A stretch of 64,000 nucleotides of DNA. Origin: Allobosea sp. Root381 (GTDB taxonomy: Bacteria; Pseudomonadota; Alphaproteobacteria; Rhizobiales; Beijerinckiaceae). The notes beneath the pieces are model-generated. The model did no database searches. It was not told where the DNA came from and was given only the letters and a program-made list of their open reading frames with translations. Positions 36,343 to 45,816 of this stretch are shown piece after piece (position 1 is the stretch's first letter; each line of letters begins with the position of its first letter). Position numbers and translations under genes: made by a program. The stretch is taken from NCBI RefSeq assembly GCF_001429395.1, contig NZ_LMJT01000015.1, positions 21,154 through 85,153 of the forward strand. Reading direction: 5' to 3'.

Positions 36343-36366
36343 TGTATATTCACTAGTCGGTATACA
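36343..36366. promoter_or_regulatory. TetR-type operator candidate
   Basis: TGTATATTCACTAGTCGGTATACA is an inverted repeat with outer arms TGTATA/TATACA and a symmetric ACTAGT centre; only three bases on each side of the centre break the symmetry. It lies between the hydratase operon (start 36289) and the TetR gene, with the last base being the A of the ATG at 36366. Repressor bound here could block both divergent promoters. Confidence 0.6.
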
Positions 36367-36986
36367 TGGGCATCATGTCCGATGCCTCGAAGCCGACGCG
36401 CAAGCGCATCATCGACGCCGCAAGCAAGCTCTTCTACGCGGAGGGTATCGGCCGCGTCAGCGTCGATGCGGTCGCCGAGAAGGCAGGGTTGACCAAGCGG
36501 ACGCTGTACTACCACTTCAAGAGCAAGGACGATCTGGTCGCCGCCTATCTCGATGCGCGCGACCAGCCCAACCTGAAGCAGATGGCCGGCTGGTTCGACG
36601 ATGCCGAGGGCGGGCCCGATCGCAAGGTCGAGGCGATCTTCTCCAACCTGGCGCGCGTCGCCCGCCATCCGAAGTGGAAGGGTTGCGGCTTCCTGCGCAC
36701 GGCCGCGGAGCTCGCCGCAATGCCGGGGCATCCGGCCGTCAAGGCCGGCGCGCGGCACAAGGCGAACTTCGAGAACTGGTTGGCGAGCGAATTCACCGGC
36801 CGCCGCCTCGCCGAGCCCGAGATACTCGCCCGCGAGATCGTCCTGCTGATGGACGGCGCCTTCTCGATCACGCTGGTTCACCGAAATCCGGCCTATATCG
36901 AGGCCGCGGGGCGCGCTGCCGCCACGCTCGTGCGGGCGCGAGGTTCGCTCGGCCGCGAAGAGGAAAGCTTCGCGCCGGTTACTTGA
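36366..36986 (+). CDS. TetR-family transcriptional regulator
   Basis: Repressor of 206 residues. The N-terminal helix-turn-helix is [40 protein letters not shown]. The ligand-binding part is helical with a single cysteine ([13 protein letters not shown]). The start is either ATG 36366 or ATG 36375; neither has a good ribosome-binding site and the operator touches the first, so the message may be nearly leaderless. It probably represses the divergent hydratase-DUF1330-EamA operon and itself. Confidence 0.92.
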   Translation: MGIMSDASKPTRKRIIDAASKLFYAEGIGRVSVDAVAEKAGLTKRTLYYHFKSKDDLVAAYLDARDQPNLKQMAGWFDDAEGGPDRKVEAIFSNLARVARHPKWKGCGFLRTAAELAAMPGHPAVKAGARHKANFENWLASEFTGRRLAEPEILAREIVLLMDGAFSITLVHRNPAYIEAAGRAAATLVRARGSLGREEESFAPVT

Positions 36987-37117
36987 CGCTCAAACCGGCG
37001 GTCACGAAGGCCTTGCGACGGCTGCGAATACCGCCGTTGACACCTTTCGCTAGGGCAGGCAGATCATGGTTCGGCGCTGCCGAGAGGCGGTGGCGCCAGT
37101 GCCGGGCATGTCGAGAC

Positions 37118-38011
37118 GTGAATCAACTCAGGAGGCTCGAGGAGGAGGCGATCTTCCTTTTGCGGGAGACGACCGCACTGTTTCAGCGTCCGGTCATGCT
37201 CTATTCGATCGGGAAGGACTCGACGGTTCTCGCCCATCTTGCGGCCAAGGCGTTCTGGCCGGCAAAGCCGCCCTTTCCTCTGCTCCACATCGACACGACC
37301 TGGAAATTCCGCGACATGATCGCGTTTCGCGATCGGCTGGTCCAGGCGCTTGGCTTCGATCTGCAGGTGCATGTCAATCGGCAAGGGCTGGAGCACGGTG
37401 TCACGCCGTTCTCCGTCGATGCGACCGCCTACACACGCATCATGAAGACCGATGCGCTCAAGCAGGCCCTGGAGCGCGGTGGCTTCGATGTCGCGATCGG
37501 CGGGGCGCGGCGGGACGAGGAGAAGAGCCGCGCAAAGGAGCGCATGTTTTCGCTGCGCAGCCCGCAGCATGGCTGGGAGCCGCGCAGCCAGCGACCCGAA
37601 TTCTGGCGGCTGGCGAACCCGCATCTGCGCCCCGGCGAGACCATGCGCGTCTTTCCGCTGTCGAACTGGAGCGAGCGCGACGTCTGGCGCTACACGCTGG
37701 CCGAAGGCATCCCGATCGTCCCGCTCTATCTCTCGCAGGCGCGGCCCGTTGTGCAGCGCGGCGAGGCGCTGATCGTCGTGGATGACGAGCGCTTTGCGCT
37801 CCAGCCTGGCGAGGCGCCGCAATCCCGATCCGTGCGCTTCCGGTCGCTGGGCTGCTATCCGCTGAGCGCGGCCGTGGAGTCCAAAGCCGCCACGGTTGCG
37901 GCAATCGTGGCCGAACTCGAAGCGACCACGACTTCGGAGCGGCATGGCCGGCTGATCGATGGCGCAGGCGCGGCGTCGATGGAGGCCAAGAAGCGAGAGG
38001 GCTATTTTTGA
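37118..38011 (+). CDS. cysD: sulfate adenylyltransferase subunit 2
   Basis: Catalytic subunit of ATP sulfurylase, about 297 residues. The PP-loop is [12 protein letters not shown] (near residue 30), and the family blocks [47 protein letters not shown] and the C-terminal KKREGYF are all present. It joins ATP and sulfate to adenylyl sulfate with CysN. The start is a GTG placed from the family N-terminus ([16 protein letters not shown]); no ATG lies in frame nearby. It overlaps cysNC by four bases. The reductive genes of the pathway are not in the window. Confidence 0.93.
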   Translation: MNQLRRLEEEAIFLLRETTALFQRPVMLYSIGKDSTVLAHLAAKAFWPAKPPFPLLHIDTTWKFRDMIAFRDRLVQALGFDLQVHVNRQGLEHGVTPFSVDATAYTRIMKTDALKQALERGGFDVAIGGARRDEEKSRAKERMFSLRSPQHGWEPRSQRPEFWRLANPHLRPGETMRVFPLSNWSERDVWRYTLAEGIPIVPLYLSQARPVVQRGEALIVVDDERFALQPGEAPQSRSVRFRSLGCYPLSAAVESKAATVAAIVAELEATTTSERHGRLIDGAGAASMEAKKREGYF

Positions 38012-39912
38012 ATCCCGTTTCTGCGGCCTATCAGACGATTTTCGGCACGCCCGAAATTGCGCCGCCCTCCAATCGCCCGCCGGCCTTGCGCATCCTGTCC
38101 TGCGGTGCGGTCGATGACGGAAAATCGACCCTCATCGGGCGCCTCCTCTTCGAAGCGGGGGCCGTTCCCGATGACCAGAGGGCGGCTCTTGCCGCGGATT
38201 CGCGCCGTTACGGAGCGGCCGATGGCGATATCGATTATGCGTTGCTGACGGACGGGCTCGAGGCCGAGCGCGAGCGCAACATCACGATCGATGTCGCCTA
38301 TCGCTACATGTCGACGGCGAGCCGCGATTTCATCATCGCCGACACCCCCGGCCACGAGCAGTTCACCGCCAACATGGCGACCGGAGCCTCGCAATGCGAG
38401 GTCGCGATCATTCTGGCCGATGCCGCGCGCGGGCTTCGGCAGCAGAGCTTCCGGCATGCCGCCATCTGCAGCATTCTCGGCATCCGCCACGTCGTTCTGG
38501 CCGTGAACAAGATGGACAAGGTCGGGTTCTCGCAGGAGCGCTTCCGCGAGATCGCCGAGGCCTTCGCGCCTGTCGCCGGGCATCTGAACCTCGACGTCGT
38601 CGCGATCCCGCTCTCCGCCCGCCATGGCGACAATGTCGCGGTCGCGAGCCGATCGATGGGCTGGTACGAAGGCCGCACGCTCCTGGAGCATCTCGAACGT
38701 CTCGAGATCGCTCAGGCCGGCGATACCGCCGGCCTGCGCCTGCCGATCCAGGGCGTCTGCCGCACGGCCGCGGGCGAGCGCTTCTATCTGGGAACGATCG
38801 CCGCTGGGACGCTCTCGCCCGGCGAGCGGGTTCGGGTCGCGGTCAGCGGGGCCGAGGCCACGGTCGAGCGGCTGGTGGGCGTCGAAGGCCCGCTCGGCCG
38901 GGCCGGTCGGGGCGAGGCGGTGGCCGTTTCATTCGCCCCGGAGATCGATCTCGGGCGCGGCGACCTGCTGCATGGGGATGCCGACGCTCCCGGTTGCTCC
39001 AATCATTTCTCGGCACATGTCATCTGGTTCGGCGAGCGGCCACTCTTCGCCGGCCGCGATTATGAGCTCCGCCTCGGGACCTTCGCCAGCCCGGTGACCG
39101 TGACGGCGATACGGGGCAAGCTCGATATCGTCAGCGGGCTGCGGGTCGCGGCGGCCGAAATCGAGCGCGACGACATCGCGATCTGTCACCTGGCGACGCC
39201 CGGACTGATCGCGTTCGACGCTTACGCCCGCTGCGCACCCACCGGCAGCTTCCTGCTGATCGACCGGGTGAGCGGCGCGACGGTCGCGGCCGGGATGGTC
39301 CGCAACGCCCTCGACCGCGGCAGCAACCTGTTCGCGCAGAGGCTGACGGTGGATCGGCAGGCGCGCGAGGCGTTGCTCGGTCAGAAGGGAGCGGTTCTCT
39401 GGTTCACCGGGCTGTCCGGTGCAGGCAAGTCGACCATCGCCGATGCCCTCGAGCGCAGGCTGCACGCAAGGCGCAAGCTCACGATCCTGCTGGATGGCGA
39501 CAATATCCGGCTCGGGCTGAACCGCGATCTGGGGTTCACCGAGGGGGACCGCGTCGAGAACCTGCGCCGCGTTGCGGAAGTCGCCAGGCTGATGGTCGAT
39601 GCCGGGTTGATCGTGCTGTGCAGCTTCATCTCGCCCTTTGCCGCCGACCGGGCGATGCTGCGCGAGCGTCTCGCAGGCAGCCCCTTCTTCGAGCTGTTCG
39701 TCGATGCGCCTCTCGACATCTGCGAGCGGCGCGATCCGAAGGGGCTCTACGCGAAGGCGCGCCGCGGCGAGATCCGCAATTTCACCGGCGTCGACTCGGC
39801 TTATGAACGCCCCGCCGCTCCGGACGTCGTTCTCGACAGCAGCCGCTGCGAGCCCGACGAACTCGCCGATCGCGTCATGAGTCTGCTGGTGGAACGGGGT
39901 ATTGCCATCTAG
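38008..39912 (+). CDS. cysNC: bifunctional sulfate adenylyltransferase subunit 1 / adenylylsulfate kinase
   Basis: Fusion protein of 634 residues. The first 430 or so form the CysN GTPase: P-loop GAVDDGKST (residues 33-41), [13 protein letters not shown] and NKMD. The last 170 form the CysC APS kinase: P-loop GLSGAGKST (near 468), [16 protein letters not shown] and the region [20 protein letters not shown]. Together with CysD it makes adenylyl sulfate and then phosphorylates it to PAPS. It starts with TTG overlapping the cysD stop (TTGA), which is unusual but supported by the coupling. PAPS made this way may serve sulfonation as well as assimilation. Confidence 0.94.
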   Translation: MNPVSAAYQTIFGTPEIAPPSNRPPALRILSCGAVDDGKSTLIGRLLFEAGAVPDDQRAALAADSRRYGAADGDIDYALLTDGLEAERERNITIDVAYRYMSTASRDFIIADTPGHEQFTANMATGASQCEVAIILADAARGLRQQSFRHAAICSILGIRHVVLAVNKMDKVGFSQERFREIAEAFAPVAGHLNLDVVAIPLSARHGDNVAVASRSMGWYEGRTLLEHLERLEIAQAGDTAGLRLPIQGVCRTAAGERFYLGTIAAGTLSPGERVRVAVSGAEATVERLVGVEGPLGRAGRGEAVAVSFAPEIDLGRGDLLHGDADAPGCSNHFSAHVIWFGERPLFAGRDYELRLGTFASPVTVTAIRGKLDIVSGLRVAAAEIERDDIAICHLATPGLIAFDAYARCAPTGSFLLIDRVSGATVAAGMVRNALDRGSNLFAQRLTVDRQAREALLGQKGAVLWFTGLSGAGKSTIADALERRLHARRKLTILLDGDNIRLGLNRDLGFTEGDRVENLRRVAEVARLMVDAGLIVLCSFISPFAADRAMLRERLAGSPFFELFVDAPLDICERRDPKGLYAKARRGEIRNFTGVDSAYERPAAPDVVLDSSRCEPDELADRVMSLLVERGIAI

Positions 39913-40030
39913 CCGAGCCTCGACCATCGGCCGCGACAAGCAGGCGACATTGCGCGCTCCCATGAAGTGATCGAGGATGCCGGCGAAGCTCCTGCTGAAC
40001 TATGCGCGACAGGCTTTTAGGGGGACAGGC

Positions 40031-41248
40031 ATGGGCTCTCTTTTCCAGAACCAGTTGCACCAGGCATTCGGCACCTGGCCGCTTGGCTATATCCCTTATG
40101 GCGGGGCTGATTTCGGCGAGATTCGAGCGGTCGCGGACGCTGTCGGCGATGGCGACGATGTCCGCTATTACGAGGCATGGACGGCGTTTGCGGCTCGGCT
40201 GGAAAGCGAAGCTCAGGCCGCCCTCGGCAAGGGGCATGCCGTAAATGCTCGCGAGAGCTTTCTGCGGGCCGCCGCCTTCTATGGGGCCTCGTACCATCCG
40301 CTTTACGGCGCGCCTGTCGATCCTCGTCTGCTGGCCGCATACCGCCAGCAGATTGCGGCGTTCGAGCGGGGACTTGCCCTGGGACCGCACCCCGTCGCGC
40401 GGCAGCACATCGTCTACGGCGACGTCGCTCTGCCTGCCTATCTGATCCCGGCGATCGGCTATGAAACGCAGGTTCGGCCGCTGATCATTTTCAACGGTGG
40501 CTATGACAGCACGGTCACCGACATGTATTTTGGCGCTGCGGTGGCGGCCTCGCGGCGAGGCTATCATAGCCTGCTATTCGACGGGCCGGGCCAAGGAGCG
40601 ATGCTGTACGAGCATGGCGTGCCCTTTCGTCCGGACTGGGAGGCGGTCATCAAGGCCGTCGTCGATTTCGCCGTGGCTCACCCGCTGGTCGATGGCCGGC
40701 GCATCGCGATCAGCGGAATGAGTCTCGGCGGCCATCTCGCGCCACGTGCGGCATCCGGAGAATCTCGCATTGCCGCCGTCATCGCCGATCCCGGAACCTG
40801 GAGCATCGCCGACGGCTTCAGGGACCTGATTCGGCGCATGTTCAGCCTGCCGATCGAAGCCGTGGCCGACCTGGGTGCGCTCGACCAAGCTGTTCTCGAC
40901 AAGGCCGATGCCGCGATCAGGAGCAATCGCGAAATCTATTGGAAGGTCGTCCAGAGGGGGTTCTGGACCCATGGCGTGAGCAATCTCCGCGATTACCTTG
41001 CATCGGCGGAACTCTTCACCATGGCAGGCCGCGCAGAGCTGATCCGGTGCCCGACGCTGATCACCCAAGCCGAGGGAGACATCCTGGCGGTTGGGGCAAC
41101 CGGCTTCTTCGATGCCCTGCGCTGCCCGAAGACCTTGCTGCACTTCACCGCCCAGGAGGGTGCCGATGGTCACTGCGAAATGCAGAATCGTTCGCTGATC
41201 AACAGGCGCGCACTGGACTGGCTGGATGAGCAGTTCCAGGCGGTCTAG
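40031..41248 (+). CDS. alpha/beta hydrolase, FrsA/dienelactone-hydrolase-like
   Basis: Hydrolase of about 405 residues in two parts: a helical N-terminal domain (residues 1-110, with PYGGADFGEIRAVADAVGDG) and a C-terminal alpha/beta hydrolase fold. The nucleophile elbow is GMSLGG, the acid is probably in QAEGDIL and the histidine in GADGHCE. The start ATG 40031 was chosen because AGGGGGAC lies five bases upstream; an in-frame ATG at 39977 would add 18 residues. Family members cleave C-C or ester bonds in catabolic products. It stands alone after cysNC with no operon partner, so the substrate is open. Confidence 0.87.
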   Translation: MGSLFQNQLHQAFGTWPLGYIPYGGADFGEIRAVADAVGDGDDVRYYEAWTAFAARLESEAQAALGKGHAVNARESFLRAAAFYGASYHPLYGAPVDPRLLAAYRQQIAAFERGLALGPHPVARQHIVYGDVALPAYLIPAIGYETQVRPLIIFNGGYDSTVTDMYFGAAVAASRRGYHSLLFDGPGQGAMLYEHGVPFRPDWEAVIKAVVDFAVAHPLVDGRRIAISGMSLGGHLAPRAASGESRIAAVIADPGTWSIADGFRDLIRRMFSLPIEAVADLGALDQAVLDKADAAIRSNREIYWKVVQRGFWTHGVSNLRDYLASAELFTMAGRAELIRCPTLITQAEGDILAVGATGFFDALRCPKTLLHFTAQEGADGHCEMQNRSLINRRALDWLDEQFQAV

Positions 41249-41277
41249 GCGTCGGAATTCCTGGAGCTCCGGCTCTT

Positions 41278-41529
41278 TCAGATGGGTCCGGAACGGCACG
41301 GTTCTGGCGAGCCGGTAAAGAAGCTCTTGCCGCGCTCGATGCCCGGATCCTCGCGTATCTCGAACCGCATGGCCTCTTGACGCGAGCCTGGATCGAGCAG
41401 CCGCTTGCAGGTGAGGACGTCCAATGGGGCGCCGCTCTGGATGGCCTCGCTGACCGAGGCGCAGCTGCGGAAGATCTGGGGCGACGGGTTCGCCCGGGCG
41501 ACCTTTGGAAGGGGCGCCGATGCGGGCAA
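41278..41529 (-). CDS. hypothetical small protein, doubtful
   Basis: Frame of 83 residues starting from a TTG that comes two codons after a stop, without a visible ribosome-binding site. The sequence (for example FRSCASVSEAIQSGAPLDVL and MRFEIREDPGIERGKSFFTG) has a protein-like composition and three cysteines but no recognised family. It could be the remnant of a larger gene. The 358 bases between the hydrolase and the TetR gene otherwise hold only the repeat elements at 41536-41568. Confidence 0.25.
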   Translation of the reverse strand: MPASAPLPKVARANPSPQIFRSCASVSEAIQSGAPLDVLTCKRLLDPGSRQEAMRFEIREDPGIERGKSFFTGSPEPCRSGPI

Positions 41530-41535
41530 GGAAAA

Positions 41536-41568
41536 TTACCAATGGTGACTTGACGGCGGTAAGTTACC
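41536..41568. promoter_or_regulatory. inverted repeats upstream of TetR gene, operator candidate
   Basis: GGTAAGTTACC (41558-41568) is a perfect 5-1-5 inverted repeat, and TTACCAATGGTGA (41536-41548) is a near-inverted repeat of the same half-sites. They end about 40 bases before the TetR start and are probably where the regulator binds. Confidence 0.4.
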
Positions 41569-41606
41569 AGCGTAGGTGCCTGACGTAACGGAATTGGGTC
41601 CGCGTC

Positions 41607-42224
41607 ATGCCGCTCGTCAAGAAGGCCAACACGCATCATCACGGCGCTCTGCGCGAGGCTCTCCTCGCCGAGGCGGAGCGGGTGATCGACAGCGAGGGGC
41701 TGGATGCGCTTTCGCTGCGGTCGATCTCGAAAGCCGTCGGCGTCACCCATGCCGCACCGGCCAATCATTTCGGCGATCTGCCCGGTCTGCTCAGCGAGCT
41801 GGCGGCAGATGGGATGAAGCGTCTCGCCGTGCGTCAGGCGGCGGCGGTGGAGGAAGCCGGGCCGCTGCTGCGCGATCGCGCCCATGCGGTTGCGCGCGCC
41901 TATTTCAAGTTTGCGACCGAGCACCCCGGGCTCGTCACGCTGATGTCGCGCAGCAACCGGCTCTATCTCGACCGGCCTTCGATCAAGGAGGCGGATGCCC
42001 TGGCACGACGTGTTGTCGACGATCTCTCCGAGGAGAACCGGAAAAACAAGAAGATCGATGCGGTGAGAGCCGCCGCGGAGCGCACGGCGTTGCGGGCCAT
42101 GATCCATGGCTATTCGATGCTCTATCTCGACGGCCGCCTCGGCCCGACTCTGGCGGACTTGCCCGAAGGCATGACCCCCGAAGCCTTCTTCGACGTCGTC
42201 CTCGACGTCATCGACTTTCCGTAA
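41607..42224 (+). CDS. TetR/AcrR-family transcriptional regulator
   Basis: Repressor of 205 residues. The helix-turn-helix is AEAERVIDSEGLDALSLRSI, SKAVGVTHAAPANHFGDLPG. The C-terminal part resembles the TetR_C_33-like domain (ARAYFKFATEHPGLVTLMSR). It does not directly face a structural gene that I trust, so its target may be itself or a distant operon. The 256 bases after it, up to 42480, hold no recognisable gene. Confidence 0.9.
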   Translation: MPLVKKANTHHHGALREALLAEAERVIDSEGLDALSLRSISKAVGVTHAAPANHFGDLPGLLSELAADGMKRLAVRQAAAVEEAGPLLRDRAHAVARAYFKFATEHPGLVTLMSRSNRLYLDRPSIKEADALARRVVDDLSEENRKNKKIDAVRAAAERTALRAMIHGYSMLYLDGRLGPTLADLPEGMTPEAFFDVVLDVIDFP

Positions 42225-42480
42225 AGCGGAGCTGCGCATGACAGAGCATACCTTCCGCAACGGCGCCTGAAGATCATCCGGCCCGTTCGGACGCCTTCCA
42301 ACAAGAACCCAGAGCAAAAGATCGGGCCGGGGCAGCCTTTACCGGACGGCGAGCCTGCCGCATCCCGGGCCAACTGCCTTCTCGGCCGTTATCGGTGAGG
42401 AAATCTCTGTCACGAAGCTTACGTATAGTCGCTTTGATGACGTAGGTGTCGTTGATAAACATCAGAACGAGAGGACTATC

Positions 42481-42831
42481 ATGAAGAACATTGCCGTCAT
42501 CGTCGCGAGCCTCGGCTTCGCGGCAGCCCTGTCGGGCACCGCGAACGCCGCCTCGATTCCCAGCACCTCGGCACTCGCCGCCGCGGTTGCGACGAGCGAC
42601 ATCGTCACTGTTGCCGGAGGCTGCGGCCCGAATGGCTGGCGCGGCCCCTGGGGCCACTGCCGCGACACGCCCTATAGCGGGCCGCTACCGGGTGGCGGCT
42701 GGGCCGGCCGACCGCAGCCCGCGGCGGACTATTTCGGCAATGGCTGTCCTCCCGGTTACTGGCACGGCCCCTGGGGTCACTGCCGCAACACGCCCTATCA
42801 CGGCGCGCTGCCCGGTGGCGGCTGGAAGTAA
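42481..42831 (+). CDS. GCG_CRPN-type small exported protein
   Basis: Exported protein of 116 residues with a Sec signal (IAVIVASLGFAAALSGTANA) and two copies of a Gly/Cys/Trp/Pro-rich motif: CGPNGWRGPWGHCRDTPYSG and CPPGYWHGPWGHCRNTPYHG. This is the pattern of the GCG_CRPN family found in Methylobacterium, Bradyrhizobium and relatives; its function is not known. GAGAGGAC lies just upstream of the ATG. It opens a run of small envelope-protein genes in the same direction. Confidence 0.88.
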   Translation: MKNIAVIVASLGFAAALSGTANAASIPSTSALAAAVATSDIVTVAGGCGPNGWRGPWGHCRDTPYSGPLPGGGWAGRPQPAADYFGNGCPPGYWHGPWGHCRNTPYHGALPGGGWK

Positions 42832-42869
42832 TCGGCTCCGATCCCTGGCTTCAACGACTGGATATCCCG

Positions 42870-43373
42870 ATGCTTAAGAACGCCCTTTCGGCTGCCGCGA
42901 TCGCGCTGGCGATGCTCGGCTCTGCCAAGGCCCAAACCGCGCAGCCGGTTCCCCAGCAGCCGGAGCAGATCAAGATCATCGAGCTCGTAACGGCCGAGGA
43001 TGCCGCGGCTGTGCTCGATGCCCGGTTGGCGGCCCTGAAGGCCGTCATCGGCCTGAATTCTGACCAGGAGAAGCTCTGGGCTCCCGTCGAGACCGCCATC
43101 CGGCAGGTTGCCAGGCATTCGGCCGAGCGTCGCGAGCAGCGCACCAAGGCCCCTCAGCCGCAGAGCTTCGTCGATATCCTGGAGCGCACGGCCGATGCCG
43201 AGGCGGCTCGTGCGGCAGACGTCAAGATCGTCACTGCGGCACTCAAGCCGCTCGTCGCGTCTCTGTCCGAGGTTCAGCAGCGCCGTATCCCGGCCTTCCT
43301 CGGCCTGCGGGAGGGGCGCTACGGCATGCCGCAGCCTATCGCCGAACTCTGGCTGTTCGAGGAAGAGCAGTGA
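42870..43373 (+). CDS. Spy/CpxP-like periplasmic protein
   Basis: Exported protein of 167 residues with a signal peptide (NALSAAAIALAMLGSAKAQT). The mature part is all-helical in character and contains two LTxxQ-like turns: LNSDQEKLWAPVETAIR and the later SLSEVQQRRIPAFL. Spy-family proteins are ATP-independent periplasmic chaperones, often induced by envelope stress; the same job is inferred here from the pattern only. It follows the GCG_CRPN gene by 38 bases. Confidence 0.8.
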   Translation: MLKNALSAAAIALAMLGSAKAQTAQPVPQQPEQIKIIELVTAEDAAAVLDARLAALKAVIGLNSDQEKLWAPVETAIRQVARHSAERREQRTKAPQPQSFVDILERTADAEAARAADVKIVTAALKPLVASLSEVQQRRIPAFLGLREGRYGMPQPIAELWLFEEEQ

Positions 43374-43491
43374 AATGGCAGGGCGAGCCGATCACGCTCG
43401 CCCCTCGACTGCCCGATGCTACACGTCGTCGCAGTTCATTAGCCGGCTCTATAGAGCGTGTTTGCCGCCGCGCAATGGGAGGATTTCACAG

Positions 43492-43800
43492 ATGAAGATG
43501 TCCTTGTTGTCGCTTCCCCTGGCACTCGCAGGCGTGGCCGCATCCGCCGAGCCGAGCCTCGCCGTAGAGGCGAACTACCGCTGCTCCGGCGGCAGCGCGC
43601 TGACGGCGCGCTTCTCTCCGCCGGGCACGGAGCCGGGCCATGTCGTGCTGAGCTTCGGCACCGGACACTCGGTGACGCTGCCGCAGCAGCTCTCGGCCGA
43701 TGGCGGGCGCTACGCCGGCGACGGCATCGAATTCTGGATCAAGGGACGCGATGCGACGCTGCGTCGAGGCGGCGGAAGCGAAACCTGCTCGACGAGCTGA
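43492..43800 (+). CDS. MliC-like lysozyme-inhibitor-type exported protein
   Basis: Exported protein of 102 residues. The start at ATG 43492 has GGGAGGA ten bases upstream and gives a signal peptide (SLLSLPLALAGVAASAEP). The mature domain has the MliC pattern: YRCSGGSALTARF, a central HSVTLPQQLSADGGRYAGDG, then FWIKGRDATLRRGG and a final ETC; the two cysteines would form the family disulfide. There is no lipobox, so it would be a periplasmic form. The role as inhibitor of C-type lysozyme is by family. Confidence 0.8.
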   Translation: MKMSLLSLPLALAGVAASAEPSLAVEANYRCSGGSALTARFSPPGTEPGHVVLSFGTGHSVTLPQQLSADGGRYAGDGIEFWIKGRDATLRRGGGSETCSTS

Positions 43801-43945
43801 AGGAAATCGCGATGCCCGGATGCAGAGCAGTTGTCGTCGGGACATCCTCTTCCGCGACGACACCGACCAGCCGATGTTTTTTGAGAAACGAGAAGAGCAA
43901 TCTCTGTCTGTGACGATCAATCGAATGAACGATAGGAGCAATCAA

Positions 43946-44344
43946 ATGAATCGCCTTGCATATCTGCCGGTGGTGGCCGGCGTTGCGCTTATGCTCTCGG
44001 CCTGCCAGTCGGTGCCGGAAAAGATCGAGAACAAGGAAAACCTGCTCGCCGCCGCCGGCTTCACCGCCCAGCCCGCGAATACGCCGCAACGTCAGGCCTC
44101 CATGCGCAAGCTGCCGCCGAACAAGTTCGTCAGGCAGGCGAAGGGCGACGATTTCGTCTTCGTCTATGCCGATCCGGTGGTCTGCCAGTGCGTCTATGTC
44201 GGCGACCAGAACGCCTATGGCCAGTATCGGCAGATGGTCTTCCAGAAGAACCTGGCCGACGAGAAGCGCATGACCGCCTCGATGGCTCAGGATGCGTTCG
44301 ACTTCGCGCCGTGGGGGCCGTGGGGCCCGGACGGCATCTACTGA
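43946..44344 (+). CDS. small lipoprotein, unknown function
   Basis: Predicted lipoprotein of 132 residues. The start ATG 43946 has AGGAG eight bases upstream; the lipobox is LSAC after a 20-residue signal (LAYLPVVAGVALMLSA). The mature part has a conserved-looking core (AKGDDFVFVYADPVVCQCVY) with a Cys-x-Cys pair and the tail FAPWGPWGPDGIY. Similar small lipoproteins occur in Hyphomicrobiales, but no function is known to me. Same direction as its neighbours. Confidence 0.82.
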   Translation: MNRLAYLPVVAGVALMLSACQSVPEKIENKENLLAAAGFTAQPANTPQRQASMRKLPPNKFVRQAKGDDFVFVYADPVVCQCVYVGDQNAYGQYRQMVFQKNLADEKRMTASMAQDAFDFAPWGPWGPDGIY

Positions 44345-44418
44345 GCTCCGCCCGGGTGGGCTATCGCGCTTCTCGGCGCGATGACCCGCGCGATCGTCCG
44401 CACCACCTCGGAGAGGGC

Positions 44419-44583
44419 ATGATGAAGGCTTCAGCCAGCAGAGAGGCCGGCTCGGCATATGGGCCGAATGGCCCTAAGCCGGAACAGAGGATGTTGAAAG
44501 AGCCGCCTGATGCCAAGGGCGTCTGGCTGGTCCGTCCAGATGGCGATGTCGCGGCCGTGGCTGCCGGCGATCTGGCGGCCTGA
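44419..44583 (+). CDS. possible small protein of 54 residues
   Basis: Short frame with a good ribosome-binding site (GGAGAGGGC just before two consecutive ATGs). The product begins MMKASASREAGSAYGPNGP and contains PDAKGVWLVRPDGDVAAVAA; it has no signal peptide or membrane segment. It lies between the lipoprotein gene and the secreted hydrolase gene in the same direction, 19 bases from the latter. No family recognised. Confidence 0.45.
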   Translation: MMKASASREAGSAYGPNGPKPEQRMLKEPPDAKGVWLVRPDGDVAAVAAGDLAA

Positions 44584-44602
44584 CGCGAGGAGGATCGCCG
44601 CG

Positions 44603-45790
44603 ATGCGTCTCGCCATTATGCGCGCTTTGCTTCTGGTTGCCGCGTTCGGCGTCGCCGCGGTTGCGCCCGCGCAGGAGCCTGGCGGCTTCTACGACCCGGG
44701 TGGGCTCGATCTGACGGCCGCCCGGCCGGGGCAGATCCTTCGCATCGCCGAGATGGGCGGCGCGCCGGCAGGCGCTGCCGCCTATCGCCTCGTCTATCGA
44801 TCGACCTCTCCCGAAGGTCGTGCCGTGCCCGTCTCCGGCGTGATCGTCGTTCCGCCGGGGCCCGCACCCGCGCAGGGGCGCCCGGTCATCGCCTGGGCGC
44901 ATCCGACCTCCGGCGTCGAGCCGCAATGCGCGCCGTCCCTTGCGAACGGCTTCTTCGGTCAGGTCCAGGGCCTGAGCGGCATGCTGCAAGCCGGTTATGT
45001 CGTGGCGGCGACCGACTATGCCGGCCTCGGCATGCCCGGCCCGCATCCCTATCTCGTCGGGGTGAGCGAGGCTCGGGCCGTGCTCGATTCCGTGAGGGCG
45101 GCGAGGGCCCTGCCGCAGGCTGAAGCCGGCCGGCACTTCGCGGTCTGGGGCCATTCGCAAGGCGGGCAGGCCGCGCTCTTTACCGGCATGGCGGCGCAGG
45201 GCTACGCACCCGACCTGACCCTTGTCGGTGTCGCGGCGGCAGCGCCGGCCACCGAGCTTTCCAGGCTGCTGGCCGCGGATATCGAGACAACGGGCGGGCG
45301 CAACCTGACCGCGATGACGCTCTGGTCCTGGTCGCAGGTCTATGGCGCGCCGCTCGACAAGGTGGTGCTGCCGGGCGCCATGCCCGCGGTCCGGCAGCTC
45401 GCCGGCGACTGCATCGAGAGTATCGGCGACATCTTCGCGCGGCTCGCGCCGACCAGGGCGCTCTCGAAGTCCTTCCTGGCCTCGGACAGCTTCTACGAGA
45501 CCCAACCCTGGCGCGGCTTGCTGGCGCGCAATACGCCTGGCCTCATGCCGCGCAATGTGCCGCTCTTCCTAGCCCAGGGGACGGCCGACGATCTCGTCCG
45601 CCCGCCGGTGACGCAAGATTATGCCGATCGCCAATGCCGGGCGGGGCGCTCCGTCCGCATGCTCTGGCTTCCGGGCGTCGGACATCTCTTCGCCGCGCGG
45701 GACAGCGCGGACCAGGCGATCTCCTGGATCGGTGCGCGCTTTGCCGGCGCGCCGGTTCCCAACGACTGCGGCGCCACGACAAATCCCTGA
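44603..45790 (+). CDS. secreted lipase-like alpha/beta hydrolase
   Basis: Exported hydrolase of 395 residues, with start ATG 44603 behind GAGGAGGA. The signal peptide is MRALLLVAAFGVAAVAPAQE-like. The fold matches the secretory lipase family: PVIAWAHPTSGVEPQCAPSL near residue 100, nucleophile elbow WGHSQGGQAALF, probable acid in AQGTADDLV and histidine in LPGVGHLFA. It would hydrolyse esters in the periplasm or outside the cell. It is followed after 26 bases by a small membrane protein gene. Confidence 0.88.
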   Translation: MRLAIMRALLLVAAFGVAAVAPAQEPGGFYDPGGLDLTAARPGQILRIAEMGGAPAGAAAYRLVYRSTSPEGRAVPVSGVIVVPPGPAPAQGRPVIAWAHPTSGVEPQCAPSLANGFFGQVQGLSGMLQAGYVVAATDYAGLGMPGPHPYLVGVSEARAVLDSVRAARALPQAEAGRHFAVWGHSQGGQAALFTGMAAQGYAPDLTLVGVAAAAPATELSRLLAADIETTGGRNLTAMTLWSWSQVYGAPLDKVVLPGAMPAVRQLAGDCIESIGDIFARLAPTRALSKSFLASDSFYETQPWRGLLARNTPGLMPRNVPLFLAQGTADDLVRPPVTQDYADRQCRAGRSVRMLWLPGVGHLFAARDSADQAISWIGARFAGAPVPNDCGATTNP

Positions 45791-45816
45791 AACCGGCTCG
45801 CCAAAGGAACCCTCCC

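Noticed and set aside
42278..42330. CCGGCCCG ... CGGGCCGG inverted repeat considered as a terminator after the TetR gene
   Set aside because: The loop is too long (about 37 bases) and there is no T-run; not convincing.
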